A stretch of 64,000 nt of DNA, from assembly GCF_900187035.1 (NCBI RefSeq), contig NZ_LT906446.1, positions 1,116,001 to 1,180,000 on the forward strand, given 5' to 3'. The position numbers and the translations under genes are program-made. A model generated the notes under the pieces. The model did no database searches and was not told where the DNA came from. It worked only from the letters and a program-made list of their open reading frames with translations. This DNA comes from Megamonas hypermegale. Its GTDB lineage: Bacteria > Bacillota > Negativicutes > Selenomonadales > Selenomonadaceae. Shown one piece after another: positions 35,516 through 44,746 of the stretch. Positions within the stretch are counted from its first letter, which is position 1. The number at the start of each line of letters is the position of its first letter.

Positions 35516-35592
35516 CATTATTTATTTAATACATAAAACTATTCACTTATTAAATAGCATTATTCACTTACTATATATCATTATTTATTTAA
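35516..35592. repeat. Four degenerate 21-bp tandem repeats upstream of ftsZ
   Basis: Plus-strand motif CATTATTYAYTTA recurs with its ATTTATTTA/ATTCACTTA core at 35520, 35541, 35562 and 35583, exactly 21 bases apart; the last copy includes the sbp stop codon. Related single copies lie at 35440 and 35500. The rest of the 35373-35580 gap is AT-rich, and TATAAT on the minus strand near 35460 may be an ftsZ -10. Confidence 0.55.
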
Positions 35593-35922
35593 CACATACA
35601 GCTTAACTATATCTAAATCTTGTAACAATTTAAAACCAAGCGCTAATAAAACTACATAATATAAATCCAAACCTAAACAATCACCTATAAAGACGAAAAT
35701 TATTGCTACAAATATATTTATAAAAAAACCATATATAAATAAATGACTTTTGAAATCTTTCTTTATAAGCATTCGTACGCCTTTAACTACAGATTCAATT
35801 CCAGCTAAAATGGCTACTGAAAATAATTTACTACATTCTACTGGAATGACTACAGGTACAAAATAACCAATTAAGCCACCAAGTAAACTAGCAACTATAC
35901 ACAAAATAAGAACTTTCTTCAT
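35581..35922 (-). CDS. sbp: Small basic membrane protein Sbp (DUF1290)
   Basis: About 113 residues with three to four membrane helices, matching the DUF1290 small basic family found beside ftsZ/DUF881 genes in Firmicutes. IGYFVPVVIPVECSKLFSVAILAGIESVVKG and FFINIFVAIIFVFIGDCLGLDLYY are characteristic. Role unknown, presumed envelope/division. The ATG at 35922 gives the expected N-terminus; the ATG at 35949, directly after the DUF881 stop with GGAG before it, is a real alternative. Confidence 0.85.
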   Translation of the reverse strand: MKKVLILCIVASLLGGLIGYFVPVVIPVECSKLFSVAILAGIESVVKGVRMLIKKDFKSHLFIYGFFINIFVAIIFVFIGDCLGLDLYYVVLLALGFKLLQDLDIVKLYVLNK

Positions 35923-35949
35923 ATCAGCTAATCTCCAATATCTATCCAT

Positions 35950-36627
35950 CTACTGCTCCAAAGCTGTAACATATTTAAATTGTACTGCACCTTTATAAGC
36001 TGGTATTATTATATTTTCATCTTTATGAACATTTAATTGTATACCCCAAACACTAAGACTTTCTGCTACACCGCCTCGCATTTTAATAGCGTTTTCCATA
36101 TTTTTAGCATTACCTATCGCTTTTATCTCATACGGTGCTGATATACGTGTATTATTTATAGAAATAGTTGGTCCTGCACATCGTATTTCAGATGTAGAAA
36201 TTAAACGTTGTTCGTTTATAGCAATGGCTTCTGCTCCTGCTGCACGCAACTCATTGATAACTTTTAAAACATCTTCATCATGAATGATATACAAATTAGT
36301 ATTATCTGTTGAAGATATCATTTTTTTACTATCTTCTATTTCAAGCACTACACCTGGTCCTTTTACTGCTGTTGTTCCTGCCAGTAAATTTATTTTTTCT
36401 GGAACCTTATCATGCATATCAGTATTTTCTTTTAATCTAGCCAATTCAACTTTTAAGGCATCACGTTCTTTTTCTGTACTCAATAATATATCAGACAACT
36501 GCTCTATACGCTGATACTGTGTAGAAGATTTTAAATTATCCTGTGTAGTTCTAATCTGTACAGCTATCATAAATCCCAGCAAAAAGCATATACAAATTAT
36601 TGAAAAAAAACTTTTATTTTGCATCAT
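35950..36627 (-). CDS. DUF881 family protein (YlxW/YlxX-like)
   Basis: About 225 residues: N-terminal membrane helix (SFFSIICICFLLGFMIAVQI), a coiled-coil stretch (IEQLSDILLSTEKERDALKVELARLKEN) and the periplasmic DUF881 domain with LLAGTTAVKGPGVVLEI, IHDEDVLKVINELRAAGAEAIAINEQRL and ISAPYEIKAIGNA. Typical neighbour of ftsQ and sbp in Firmicute division clusters, function unknown. The ATG at 36639 overlaps the ftsQ stop; the ATG at 36627 has GAGG six bases upstream and was preferred. Confidence 0.9.
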   Translation of the reverse strand: MMQNKSFFSIICICFLLGFMIAVQIRTTQDNLKSSTQYQRIEQLSDILLSTEKERDALKVELARLKENTDMHDKVPEKINLLAGTTAVKGPGVVLEIEDSKKMISSTDNTNLYIIHDEDVLKVINELRAAGAEAIAINEQRLISTSEIRCAGPTISINNTRISAPYEIKAIGNAKNMENAIKMRGGVAESLSVWGIQLNVHKDENIIIPAYKGAVQFKYVTALEQ

Positions 36628-36635
36628 AAAATTCC

Positions 36636-37376
36636 TCATTGTTTAATCTTCAACACCGGTCTTGAATAACTCAAATCTATATATTCAACAGGAATAGTTG
36701 TTGTACTCATATCTTTAAAAATTTCTTGTGTCTTTTCTGCTATTTTTTCAACATCTTCTAAATTTCCTAGAATGATTTTTGTCCCCTTTACTGTATATAA
36801 TTCAATATGTTCTTTATCTGCAATATTTACTTGTCTAATTTGACTTAAAACTTCATTATTTAATAAACCTAAATACACCAATATTTTTTTTACAGTATCA
36901 TCATTTATACTATCACCAATATAAACATCTTGCAAAACCATTCCTGTTATCACAGGTTTTTGAATTTTTTTTGCATCAGTATATATATCTATAACAACAC
37001 TATTTTTATCTAAATTAACATAACCATAATTACAATTCATCACGGCTACAGGTAATCTTTCAGTAATCTCTATATTTAAGCAGTTAGGAAAATCTCTCCA
37101 TACTTTTGCAGTATCTATACGCAAATCATTTTGTAAATAATCTTGAATTACATCCGTCTGTACAGAGAAAATATTGAGTGGTTCTTTTATTCTAGCTATC
37201 TGCAATACATCTTCTCGTGGCAAATATGAATTTCCTGTTACTTTTACATAACCAATTTTTAATAGTGGCGAATTAATTATAAATATCAGCATTAATATAG
37301 AAAAGAGGCCTATTAGACCTCTCACTATATTGCGCTTTGAAATAAATTGTCTTGATTTACCCGGATTTTTCGACAT
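36636..37376 (-). CDS. ftsQ: Cell division protein FtsQ/DivIB
   Basis: Bitopic division protein, 246 residues: short basic cytoplasmic tail, one membrane helix (IVRGLIGLFSILMLIFIINS), the POTRA domain (LKIGYVKVTGNSYLPREDVLQIARI) and a beta domain (WRDFPNCLNIEITERLPVAVMN). Joins the FtsL-containing divisome subcomplex. It follows ddl by 15 bases and overlaps the next gene by four. Confidence 0.93.
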   Translation of the reverse strand: MSKNPGKSRQFISKRNIVRGLIGLFSILMLIFIINSPLLKIGYVKVTGNSYLPREDVLQIARIKEPLNIFSVQTDVIQDYLQNDLRIDTAKVWRDFPNCLNIEITERLPVAVMNCNYGYVNLDKNSVVIDIYTDAKKIQKPVITGMVLQDVYIGDSINDDTVKKILVYLGLLNNEVLSQIRQVNIADKEHIELYTVKGTKIILGNLEDVEKIAEKTQEIFKDMSTTTIPVEYIDLSYSRPVLKIKQ

Positions 37377-37391
37377 AAAAAGCGCTCCTTA

Positions 37392-38324
37392 TTATTTTTC
37401 CACCGCCATTTGTAAAATCATTTCACATAATGTAGCAAAATCAATACCTATTGATTGAGCTGCATCTGGTACTAATGAAGTTTCTGTCATACCCGGTACA
37501 GAATTAATTTCCAAAGCGTATGGAATATCATCTTCACTGAGCATTACATCAACGCGAACCATACCTTTACAATCTGCTACAGTACAAGCATCAATACATA
37601 ATTTTTGAACTTCTGCAGTTACTTTTTCACTGAGTGGAGCTGGAATTATATGGTGTGATTCACCTTTTGTATATTTACTTTTATAATCATATCTGCCAGA
37701 ATTTGTCGTGATTTCGATAATCGGTAAAGTTTTCTTTTCATCATTGCCATAAACAGGAATGGAAAGTTCTCTACCTTTGATAAATTCTTCTATGAGTATT
37801 ACATCATCGTATTTAAAGGAATTTTCTAAAGCTGCTTTTAATTCTTCTGCTTTTTCTACGATTTCCACACCGATACTAGAACCTTGAGAAGCCGCTTTTA
37901 CGACAACAGGCAAAGAAAATTCTTTTATAATTTCATCAGTTAAATTATTATTTAAATCTCTTTTGCGCAAAAATCTACTTTTTGGTGTAGATATACCAGC
38001 CGAACGGAATAAATGTTTCGTTGCAACTTTATCCATAGTTACAGCACTGGATAATACGCCACTGCTTGTATATGGCATATTAATCATATCAAGGGCTGCT
38101 GCTATTTTACCATCTTCACCGTACTTTCCGTGTACAGCATTAAACACTATATCACATTTACTGCGTTTAATATCTTCTACTAAAGTTTCTGGTACAAATT
38201 CCATACCTTCAGCATTATAACCTTTATTTTTAAGTGCTTTTAAAATAGCATTACCTGTAAGTCTGGAAATTTCTGCTTCGCTAGATGGGCCACCCATCAA
38301 TACGATAATTTTATTGAAATTCAT
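37392..38324 (-). CDS. ddl: D-alanine--D-alanine ligase
   Basis: ATP-grasp enzyme making the D-Ala-D-Ala dipeptide of peptidoglycan. LMGGPSSEAEISRLTG, FNAVHGKYGEDGKIAAALD, VVKAASQGSSIGVEIV, IEEFIKGRELSIPV and ALEINSVPGMTETSLVPDAA. About 310 residues. The ATG at 38324 has GAGGAG eight bases upstream; the longer open frame reaches into murC. In this cluster it sits where murB or ddl is often found. Confidence 0.96.
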   Translation of the reverse strand: MNFNKIIVLMGGPSSEAEISRLTGNAILKALKNKGYNAEGMEFVPETLVEDIKRSKCDIVFNAVHGKYGEDGKIAAALDMINMPYTSSGVLSSAVTMDKVATKHLFRSAGISTPKSRFLRKRDLNNNLTDEIIKEFSLPVVVKAASQGSSIGVEIVEKAEELKAALENSFKYDDVILIEEFIKGRELSIPVYGNDEKKTLPIIEITTNSGRYDYKSKYTKGESHHIIPAPLSEKVTAEVQKLCIDACTVADCKGMVRVDVMLSEDDIPYALEINSVPGMTETSLVPDAAQSIGIDFATLCEMILQMAVEK

Positions 38325-38337
38325 CTTTAAAACTCCT

Positions 38338-39714
38338 CTATTCATGTTTAAACTCATCAGCTAAAGTTTCTCCAACAGTATAAATATTTCCTGCTCCCAT
38401 AGTGATGATTAAATCGCCTTTTTGCGTATTATTTTTCAACCAAGGTGCTATATCTGCTAATTTTTCAATATACACAGCATCAACACCAGTCTGTTTTTTA
38501 ACTTCATCAACTATAGTTTTTCCGCTGATACCTGGGATAGGGTCTTCACTAGCTGCATAGATATCTGTCAAAATCAAAACATCTGCACCTTTAAAGCAAG
38601 AGCCAAATTCTTCACGTAAAAGCTTAGTTCTTGTATAGCGATGTGGCTGAAATGCTACGACTAAACGATTTGGTTTTGTCTGTTTTGCTGCTTTAATAGT
38701 TGTCTGAATTTCTGTAGGATGATGTGCATAATCATCTACAATCCATACATCACTATTTCTGAATTTAGTTTGGAAACGGCGTTTTGTGCCTGCAAATGCA
38801 GCAAAACCATCAGCAATTTCCTGCATGGATAAGCCGAGTTGTCTGCACACAGCGATTGTAGCTAAAGCGTTTAATACATTGTGACGACCTGGTACATTAA
38901 CTGTGACTTTACCAAGATTTTCACCTTTATATACCACACTAAATGTTGTATGCGGTCCATCTGTCATAATATCTGTAGCTGTGTAATCAGCTTCATGTTC
39001 TAAAGCATAAGAAATGTATTTGCGGTCAACTTTTGGCGCGATATTTCTGATGTTTTCATTATCAAAGCAAAGTACAGCTAAGCCATTTTCTTTATCCAAG
39101 TTCTGTATAAACTGCACGAAAGCTTTAATGATGTTTTCCATTGAACCGTAATGGTCCATATGGTCATCTTCAATATTTGTAACAACAGATATATGTGGAT
39201 AAAATTTTAGGAATGAACCATCACTTTCATCTGCTTCTGCTACGAGATAATCAGATTTACCGAGTTTTGCATTGCCGTCTAAATAATCAACAAAACCACC
39301 GATTATGATTGTTGGGTCCACTTTGGCATGTTCTAAAACTACGCTAATCATAGAAGATGTAGTAGTTTTACCATGTGCACCTGCTACTGCGATGCCTTTT
39401 ACTGCGTTTAATAAGTAAGCTAAAATATCGGAACGATGGAATATTTTAAGTCCAAGTTTTTTTGCTTGTACAAGTTCTGGATTATCTTGATGAATAGCAG
39501 AAGATAATACGATAGCTTCTTTGCCTTCTACATTAGAAGCATTATGTCCTTTGTAAATAACTGCACCTTTAGAGCGTAATTTTTTTACAACTTCTGAATC
39601 ACTTAAATCAGAACCAGAAATTTCATATCCTTTATCGAGCATTACTTCGGCAATGGCACTCATGCCTACTCCGCCAATACCAACAAAATGTAATTTCTTT
39701 ATATTTTCAAGCAC
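38338..39714 (-). CDS. murC: UDP-N-acetylmuramate--L-alanine ligase
   Basis: First Mur ligase. HFVGIGGVGMSAIAEVMLDKG, the ATP loop AVAGAHGKTTTSSMISV, EADESDGSFLKFYPHISVVTNIEDDHMDHYG, and DDYAHHPTEIQTTI. 458 residues. The start codon is GTG at 39714 with GGGG about 11 bases upstream. Downstream of murG with 23 bases between. Confidence 0.97.
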   Translation of the reverse strand: MLENIKKLHFVGIGGVGMSAIAEVMLDKGYEISGSDLSDSEVVKKLRSKGAVIYKGHNASNVEGKEAIVLSSAIHQDNPELVQAKKLGLKIFHRSDILAYLLNAVKGIAVAGAHGKTTTSSMISVVLEHAKVDPTIIIGGFVDYLDGNAKLGKSDYLVAEADESDGSFLKFYPHISVVTNIEDDHMDHYGSMENIIKAFVQFIQNLDKENGLAVLCFDNENIRNIAPKVDRKYISYALEHEADYTATDIMTDGPHTTFSVVYKGENLGKVTVNVPGRHNVLNALATIAVCRQLGLSMQEIADGFAAFAGTKRRFQTKFRNSDVWIVDDYAHHPTEIQTTIKAAKQTKPNRLVVAFQPHRYTRTKLLREEFGSCFKGADVLILTDIYAASEDPIPGISGKTIVDEVKKQTGVDAVYIEKLADIAPWLKNNTQKGDLIITMGAGNIYTVGETLADEFKHE

Positions 39715-39737
39715 CTAATAAGACACCCCTTATCTAT

Positions 39738-40853
39738 TTATCTTTTATTTCTAGCTAAATCTACAATCATTTCAGCTATAGTCTGAGCTGCATTTGGTTT
39801 ACCCATATTGCGACTAGCTTCAGCCATTTCTTGTAACTTATTTTCGCTAGATAACATTTCTTCTAATGTTTTAATCAATTTTTCGCCAGTTAAATCTTTA
39901 TTTAAAATAACTTTACTAGCGCCATTTTTTTCCAATTCACGCGCATTGAATTCTTGATGATTTTCTGCTGCAAATGGATATGGAATTAAAACAGAAGGTA
40001 CACCACGCGCTGTAAGTTCAGCAAGGCTTGTAGCTCCAGCACGGAAAACAGCTATATCAGCTGCTGCCAAAGCTTTTGGCATATCATACAAATATGGATA
40101 TACTGAAAGATTATCCGTCTTCTGCCAATCAATGCCCATTTTTTCCAAGCCATCGATTACAAAATCATATTCTGTTTTGCCTGTAACATGCATGATTTGC
40201 ACGCGGTAATTATTAGCAAAATGTTTATGAACTTCTAGCATTGCTTTATTAATGCTATGCGCTCCACGGCTACCACCTGAAACTAAGACAGTTTTTTTAG
40301 ACGGGTCTAAGGAAAATTCCATAAGTCCTTCATCGCGTGTGCTCAATAAGATATCATCACGAATTGGATTGCCTGTAAAAACTGTTTTTTCAGCAGAAAA
40401 ATGTTTAGCAGCGCGTTCATAACCAACAGCTATTTTATTTACAAATTTAGCTAAAATTTTATTAGTAACACCAGGTATTGCATTTTGTTCCTGTATGAGT
40501 GCTGGCACTCCCATAAGTGCTGAAGCCATTAAAATAGGACCACATACATAACCGCCAGTACCTACAGCAACATCTGGTTTAAAACTTTTAACTATTTGAC
40601 GCGCTTTGACCATACTTCCTAAAGCTTTGCCTAAAACAGCAAAATTTTTCATAGTCAAATGGCGTTCAAAACCACTTATTTCTAATGTGGCAAAAGGAAT
40701 TTTTTCACGTGGTATAATATCCGCTTCTAAACCTTTTTTTGTACCTACATACAAAAATTCTGCATCAGGTACTAATTTTTTTATATTATTTATCAAAGTA
40801 ATTGCCGGATAAATATGACCACCTGTGCCACCACCGGATACAATTATTCTCAT
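39738..40853 (-). CDS. murG: Undecaprenyl-PP-MurNAc-pentapeptide GlcNAc transferase
   Basis: Membrane-associated glycosyltransferase forming lipid II from lipid I. VSGGGTGGHIYPAITLI, GTGGYVCGPILMASALMGVPALIQEQNA, VSGGSRGAHSINKA, and FRAGATSLAELTARGVPSVLIPYPFAAENHQ. 371 residues. Directly follows murD (18 bases); ftsW, which usually lies between them, is absent. Confidence 0.97.
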   Translation of the reverse strand: MRIIVSGGGTGGHIYPAITLINNIKKLVPDAEFLYVGTKKGLEADIIPREKIPFATLEISGFERHLTMKNFAVLGKALGSMVKARQIVKSFKPDVAVGTGGYVCGPILMASALMGVPALIQEQNAIPGVTNKILAKFVNKIAVGYERAAKHFSAEKTVFTGNPIRDDILLSTRDEGLMEFSLDPSKKTVLVSGGSRGAHSINKAMLEVHKHFANNYRVQIMHVTGKTEYDFVIDGLEKMGIDWQKTDNLSVYPYLYDMPKALAAADIAVFRAGATSLAELTARGVPSVLIPYPFAAENHQEFNARELEKNGASKVILNKDLTGEKLIKTLEEMLSSENKLQEMAEASRNMGKPNAAQTIAEMIVDLARNKR

Positions 40854-40871
40854 CTATTTTCCTCTTTCGAT

Positions 40872-42236
40872 TTATTTCAATTCATTTACGATACGTTTGA
40901 AATCACGACCACGAGCTTCATAACCATCGTACATATCAAAACTTGCACAAGCTGGAGATAAAAGTACTACTTGTGGTGCTTTTGCCATATCATGTGCTAA
41001 TTCTACAGCTTTTTCCATTGAATAACCTGCTTTATAGATATTTACAGCTGGATATTTATGTTTTAAAGCTTCTGCTTCAAAACGAGCTGTAGCATCGCCT
41101 ACTAAAATCAATTTATCTACATGTTCATTTACAAGTGCATAAAATTCATCAAGCGGTGTCTTTTTATCATCGCCACCAGCAATCAAAATAATATGTTCAA
41201 ATGTGCCAATAGCTTTATTAGCTGCTTCTGGATTTGTTGCTTTAGAATCATTGTAGTAAGTTACACCGTTTAAAGTTCTAACCGGTTCAATACGATGTTC
41301 TACTGGAGCAAAATCTTTTAATACTTGTGCCATTTTAACTGTATCGCCACCTGCTAAAAATGCAAGTGATACTGCTGCAAGTGCATTTTCAATATTATGA
41401 GCACCTTTTATCTGCATTTCATCTACTTTGCAAATTGCATGCAACATGCCATGCCAACGAATTACAAGTTGTCCATCTTTAACAAATGCACCTTCCTCTA
41501 ATTCCTGGCTACTGCTGAAAAAGCAAATGGTGCTTTTAGCACGTTGTGCCATGGAGCGAGTGCGTTCATCATCATAATTCAATACGAGAAAATCATCTTT
41601 CGTATGATGAGCGAATACTTTTTCTTTTTCTGCCTGATAAACATCCATTGTTTTATGACGAGCTAAATGGTCTGGTGTAACATTTAAAATAGCCGCACCT
41701 TTTGTTGTAAATTCACTGGAAGCTTCCATTTGATAACTGGAAATTTCTGCTACGATACAACCATCTTCACCGATGCGATAGCATTCTTCACAAAGCGGTG
41801 TACCAATATTACCACCTACACCGACATTATTTTTACCGTAAATAGTTTTCATAAGTTCGCCCAATAACATTGTTGTTGTCGTCTTGCCGTTTGTACCTGT
41901 TACAGCAAAAATAGGTGCTTTAGCTAATTTATAAGCAAATTCAACTTCACTTATGATTGGCACACTCTGTCCTACTTTTTCAAAAATAGGAATGTGACGC
42001 GGTACAGCAGGAGAAATAATCACTAAATCTGCATCTTTAAATAAAGCTTCTGTCTGTTTGCCTAATACTATTTCTACTCCTGCATCTCTAAGTGGTTTTA
42101 AATCATGTTTTTGGTCTACATTTTCATTTGCATCGCTCATGATTACAGTAGCACCGAGTTTTTTGGCCAATTTAGCAGCTGCAAAACCACTGATACCAGC
42201 ACCAACTACAATAACTTTTTTACCAGTCAAATCCAT
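40872..42236 (-). CDS. murD: UDP-N-acetylmuramoylalanine--D-glutamate ligase
   Basis: Second Mur ligase, 454 residues. VIVVGAGISGFAAAKLAKKLGA, ATP loop VTGTNGKTTTTMLLGEL, NIGTPLCEE, ILNVTPDHLARHKTMDVY, and YYNDSKATNPEAANKAI. The start ATG has GAGG upstream. A 147-base gap separates it from mraY and holds a promoter-like extended -10, so murD-murG-murC-ddl-ftsQ may form their own unit. Confidence 0.97.
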   Translation of the reverse strand: MDLTGKKVIVVGAGISGFAAAKLAKKLGATVIMSDANENVDQKHDLKPLRDAGVEIVLGKQTEALFKDADLVIISPAVPRHIPIFEKVGQSVPIISEVEFAYKLAKAPIFAVTGTNGKTTTTMLLGELMKTIYGKNNVGVGGNIGTPLCEECYRIGEDGCIVAEISSYQMEASSEFTTKGAAILNVTPDHLARHKTMDVYQAEKEKVFAHHTKDDFLVLNYDDERTRSMAQRAKSTICFFSSSQELEEGAFVKDGQLVIRWHGMLHAICKVDEMQIKGAHNIENALAAVSLAFLAGGDTVKMAQVLKDFAPVEHRIEPVRTLNGVTYYNDSKATNPEAANKAIGTFEHIILIAGGDDKKTPLDEFYALVNEHVDKLILVGDATARFEAEALKHKYPAVNIYKAGYSMEKAVELAHDMAKAPQVVLLSPACASFDMYDGYEARGRDFKRIVNELK

Positions 42237-42265
42237 TTTTTATCTACCTCGAAAAATTTTATTTA

Positions 42266-42274
42266 ATTATATCA
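42266..42274 (-). promoter_or_regulatory. Extended -10 promoter upstream of murD
   Basis: TGATATAAT on the minus strand (TGn-TATAAT), about 30 bases upstream of the murD start, in the mraY-murD gap. No good -35 at 17 bases. Confidence 0.5.
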
Positions 42275-42383
42275 GATATTCAAAATACACTTTTATAATA
42301 ATATTACTTATCCATGCCTTTAATCAACGTCAAATGATATATTATTGTTAATCAATCATATAATAACAAAATAATTCATTAAT

Positions 42384-43358
42384 CTAGCTAAAATGCAATG
42401 TGAGCATAGCCAATACACAAAATACGAGTTCTGCTGTCCAGAAGCTCCATACTACACGTGTTTCAGACCAACCTTTAAGTTCAAAATGATGATGAATAGG
42501 ACTCATTAAAAATACACGTTTACCTGTTGTTTTAAATGAAGTTACTTGGATTATAACAGATAAAGTTTCAATAACGAATAAACCACCCAAGATGATAAGC
42601 AATAATTCTGTTTTAGTTAAAATGCCAAGTGCCGCCAAAACACCACCGAGCGCTAAAGAGCCTGTATCACCCATGAATACTTTTGCAGGATGATAATTAA
42701 ATTTCAAAAAGGCTACGCAAGCACCGAAACAAGCAAAACTAAAAATAGCTAAATTGATTTTGCCAAAATACAAGCAAACAGCTACAAAACCGAGTGAAGC
42801 TACAGCCATTGAACCTGCAGCCAAGCCATCAAGTCCATCAGTTAAATTAACAGCGTTTGTCGTACCAACAAGCACACCGATTACAAGTACATAATAAAAC
42901 CAGCCAATATCATATGATTTACCGATAAATGGTATCCATACATCTTGTGTAAGGCCTGTATAATTTACACCTATATACGTTACGATTAATGCAATGACAA
43001 GTTGTCCCAAAAATTTTTGCTTTGCTTTAAGACCAAGATTGCGTTTTAAAACTACTTTAATATAATCATCTAAAAATCCTAATACGAAATGACCGAGCAT
43101 AACAAATAAAGCTAAGCCCATTTCAATAGTTAAATCAGCAAAAATCAAAGTCGCTATAGTAATACCAGCAATAATCATGATACCGCCCATAGTAGGTGTA
43201 CCAGATTTTACCTGATGACTTTTTGGGCCTTCTTCACGAATACTTTGTCCAAATTTTAATTTATGTAATTCAGGTATTAAAAAAGGACCCATAACTAATA
43301 CTATGAGGGCAGCAGCAATTGCTGCCCCAAACATATTGATATTAAAAATATCCATCAT
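42384..43358 (-). CDS. mraY: Phospho-N-acetylmuramoyl-pentapeptide-transferase
   Basis: Polytopic membrane enzyme forming lipid I. GPKSHQVKSGTPTMGGIMII, FLDDYIKVVLKRNLGLKAKQK (DDD motif region), NLTDGLDGLAAG, FLKFNYHPAKVFMGDTGSLALGG and SPIHHHFELKGWSETRVV. 324 residues, about ten helices. Its start overlaps the murF stop by four bases. Confidence 0.97.
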   Translation of the reverse strand: MMDIFNINMFGAAIAAALIVLVMGPFLIPELHKLKFGQSIREEGPKSHQVKSGTPTMGGIMIIAGITIATLIFADLTIEMGLALFVMLGHFVLGFLDDYIKVVLKRNLGLKAKQKFLGQLVIALIVTYIGVNYTGLTQDVWIPFIGKSYDIGWFYYVLVIGVLVGTTNAVNLTDGLDGLAAGSMAVASLGFVAVCLYFGKINLAIFSFACFGACVAFLKFNYHPAKVFMGDTGSLALGGVLAALGILTKTELLLIILGGLFVIETLSVIIQVTSFKTTGKRVFLMSPIHHHFELKGWSETRVVWSFWTAELVFCVLAMLTLHFS

Positions 43359-44746
43359 TTATATTCATTCTCCAGTAATTCAATTATTTTTTCCATATGC
43401 ATGCCATGAGAGCCTTTAAATAATACAGTATCATCTTTCTGCAATACTTTTTTCAGTGTTGCAACTGCTTCTTCATGATTTGCACATTCATAAACTTCTG
43501 GTATACCGATTTCACGTGCTTTACGTGCAGTATTTTGAGTGAGCGTACCTCTTGTAACGATTATGGATACGCCAGCTTCTTTTGCTTGAACAGCTATATC
43601 TTCATGTGCTTTTACTTCTACACTGCCGAGTTCAAACATATCACCCATGACAAGAATTTTACGTCCATCAGTTACTTTTGCTAAATTGCTCAATGCAGCT
43701 TTTGTAGACATTGGGCTAGCATTATATGCGTCGTTGATTACGTTGAAATCGCCAACTTTTTTATATTCAAAGCGCATAGCAGTCGGTTTAAAGGAAGCTA
43801 AACCTTTTTGCATTTCTTCAATTGTAAGGCCACAAGCATATCCTACAGCTAAAGCAGCTAAGCAATTATATACATTGTGAATGCCAAGCATATTAAGTGT
43901 AAAATGTGCCATATTTTCGCCTATAAATGCATCAAATTCTGTCTTGCCTTCGCCTACAGTTTTAACATTGAAAGCTTTTACATCAGCCGCATGATTTATT
44001 CCAAAATATATAGGACGTGCTTTTGTAACTTCGTGCATTTTAGCTACATGTTCATCATCAGCATTTAAAACGACTTTACCATCAATTTCAATTGCCTGTG
44101 CCATTTCACTTTTTGCTTTAGCGATATTTTCTATAGAACCTAAAAGTTCCATATGAGTTTCACCAACATTTGTGATAACACCTATTGTTGGTTTAGCAAT
44201 ATCTGTCAATAATTTTATTTGACCGAGTCCGCGCATGCCCATTTCTACAACAGCAACATCGTATGATTTATTGAGCTGTAATAAAGTCATAGGCAAGCCT
44301 ATTTCATTGTTGAAATTTGCTTGTGTTTTTAACACATTCCATTTACCAGAAAGTACAGCAGCAGTTAAATCTTTTGTAGTTGTCTTACCATTAGAGCCTG
44401 TTATACCAATCACTGGAATAGAAAATTTACTGCGCCATAATTTTGCTAAATCCTGATATGCTTTGAGCGTATCATTAACAGCTAAAATATCAATTTCTAC
44501 ATCTTCAAGTCTTGATACATCATAATCTTTATTTACAATAGCACCGATTGCACCTTTTTTAGCTGCTTCAGCAATAAAATCATGTCCATCAAATTTTTCA
44601 CCTTTAAGCGCTACGAACAACATACCTTCTTCAACTTTTCTCGTATCAGTTGTAACACCGCCAAAAATTGATGCTGAAGTTATCTTCTTCAAAACAGCAT
44701 TAGTTACTTGCATAACTTGTGTCAAAGTAAATTGAAAATCAGCCAT
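43355..44746 (-). CDS. murF: UDP-MurNAc-tripeptide--D-Ala-D-Ala ligase
   Basis: Last cytoplasmic Mur ligase, 463 residues. GVTTDTRKVEEGMLFVALKGEKFDGH (start of UDP-binding domain), ATP loop GITGSNGKTTTKDLTA, VVEMGMRGLGQI, ITNVGETHMELLGS, and INDAYNASPMSTKAAL. GGGGG ribosome site at the end of murE, which it overlaps by eight bases. Confidence 0.97.
   Translation of the reverse strand: MADFQFTLTQVMQVTNAVLKKITSASIFGGVTTDTRKVEEGMLFVALKGEKFDGHDFIAEAAKKGAIGAIVNKDYDVSRLEDVEIDILAVNDTLKAYQDLAKLWRSKFSIPVIGITGSNGKTTTKDLTAAVLSGKWNVLKTQANFNNEIGLPMTLLQLNKSYDVAVVEMGMRGLGQIKLLTDIAKPTIGVITNVGETHMELLGSIENIAKAKSEMAQAIEIDGKVVLNADDEHVAKMHEVTKARPIYFGINHAADVKAFNVKTVGEGKTEFDAFIGENMAHFTLNMLGIHNVYNCLAALAVGYACGLTIEEMQKGLASFKPTAMRFEYKKVGDFNVINDAYNASPMSTKAALSNLAKVTDGRKILVMGDMFELGSVEVKAHEDIAVQAKEAGVSIIVTRGTLTQNTARKAREIGIPEVYECANHEEAVATLKKVLQKDDTVLFKGSHGMHMEKIIELLENEYK

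Noticed and set aside
42338-42353. TATATTATTGTTAATC between murD and mraY resembles the CRISPR repeat end
   Set aside because: Only about 13 of 16 bases match at the AT-rich end, with no match in the central AACAACGTTTG; it is far from the cas genes, so chance is likely.
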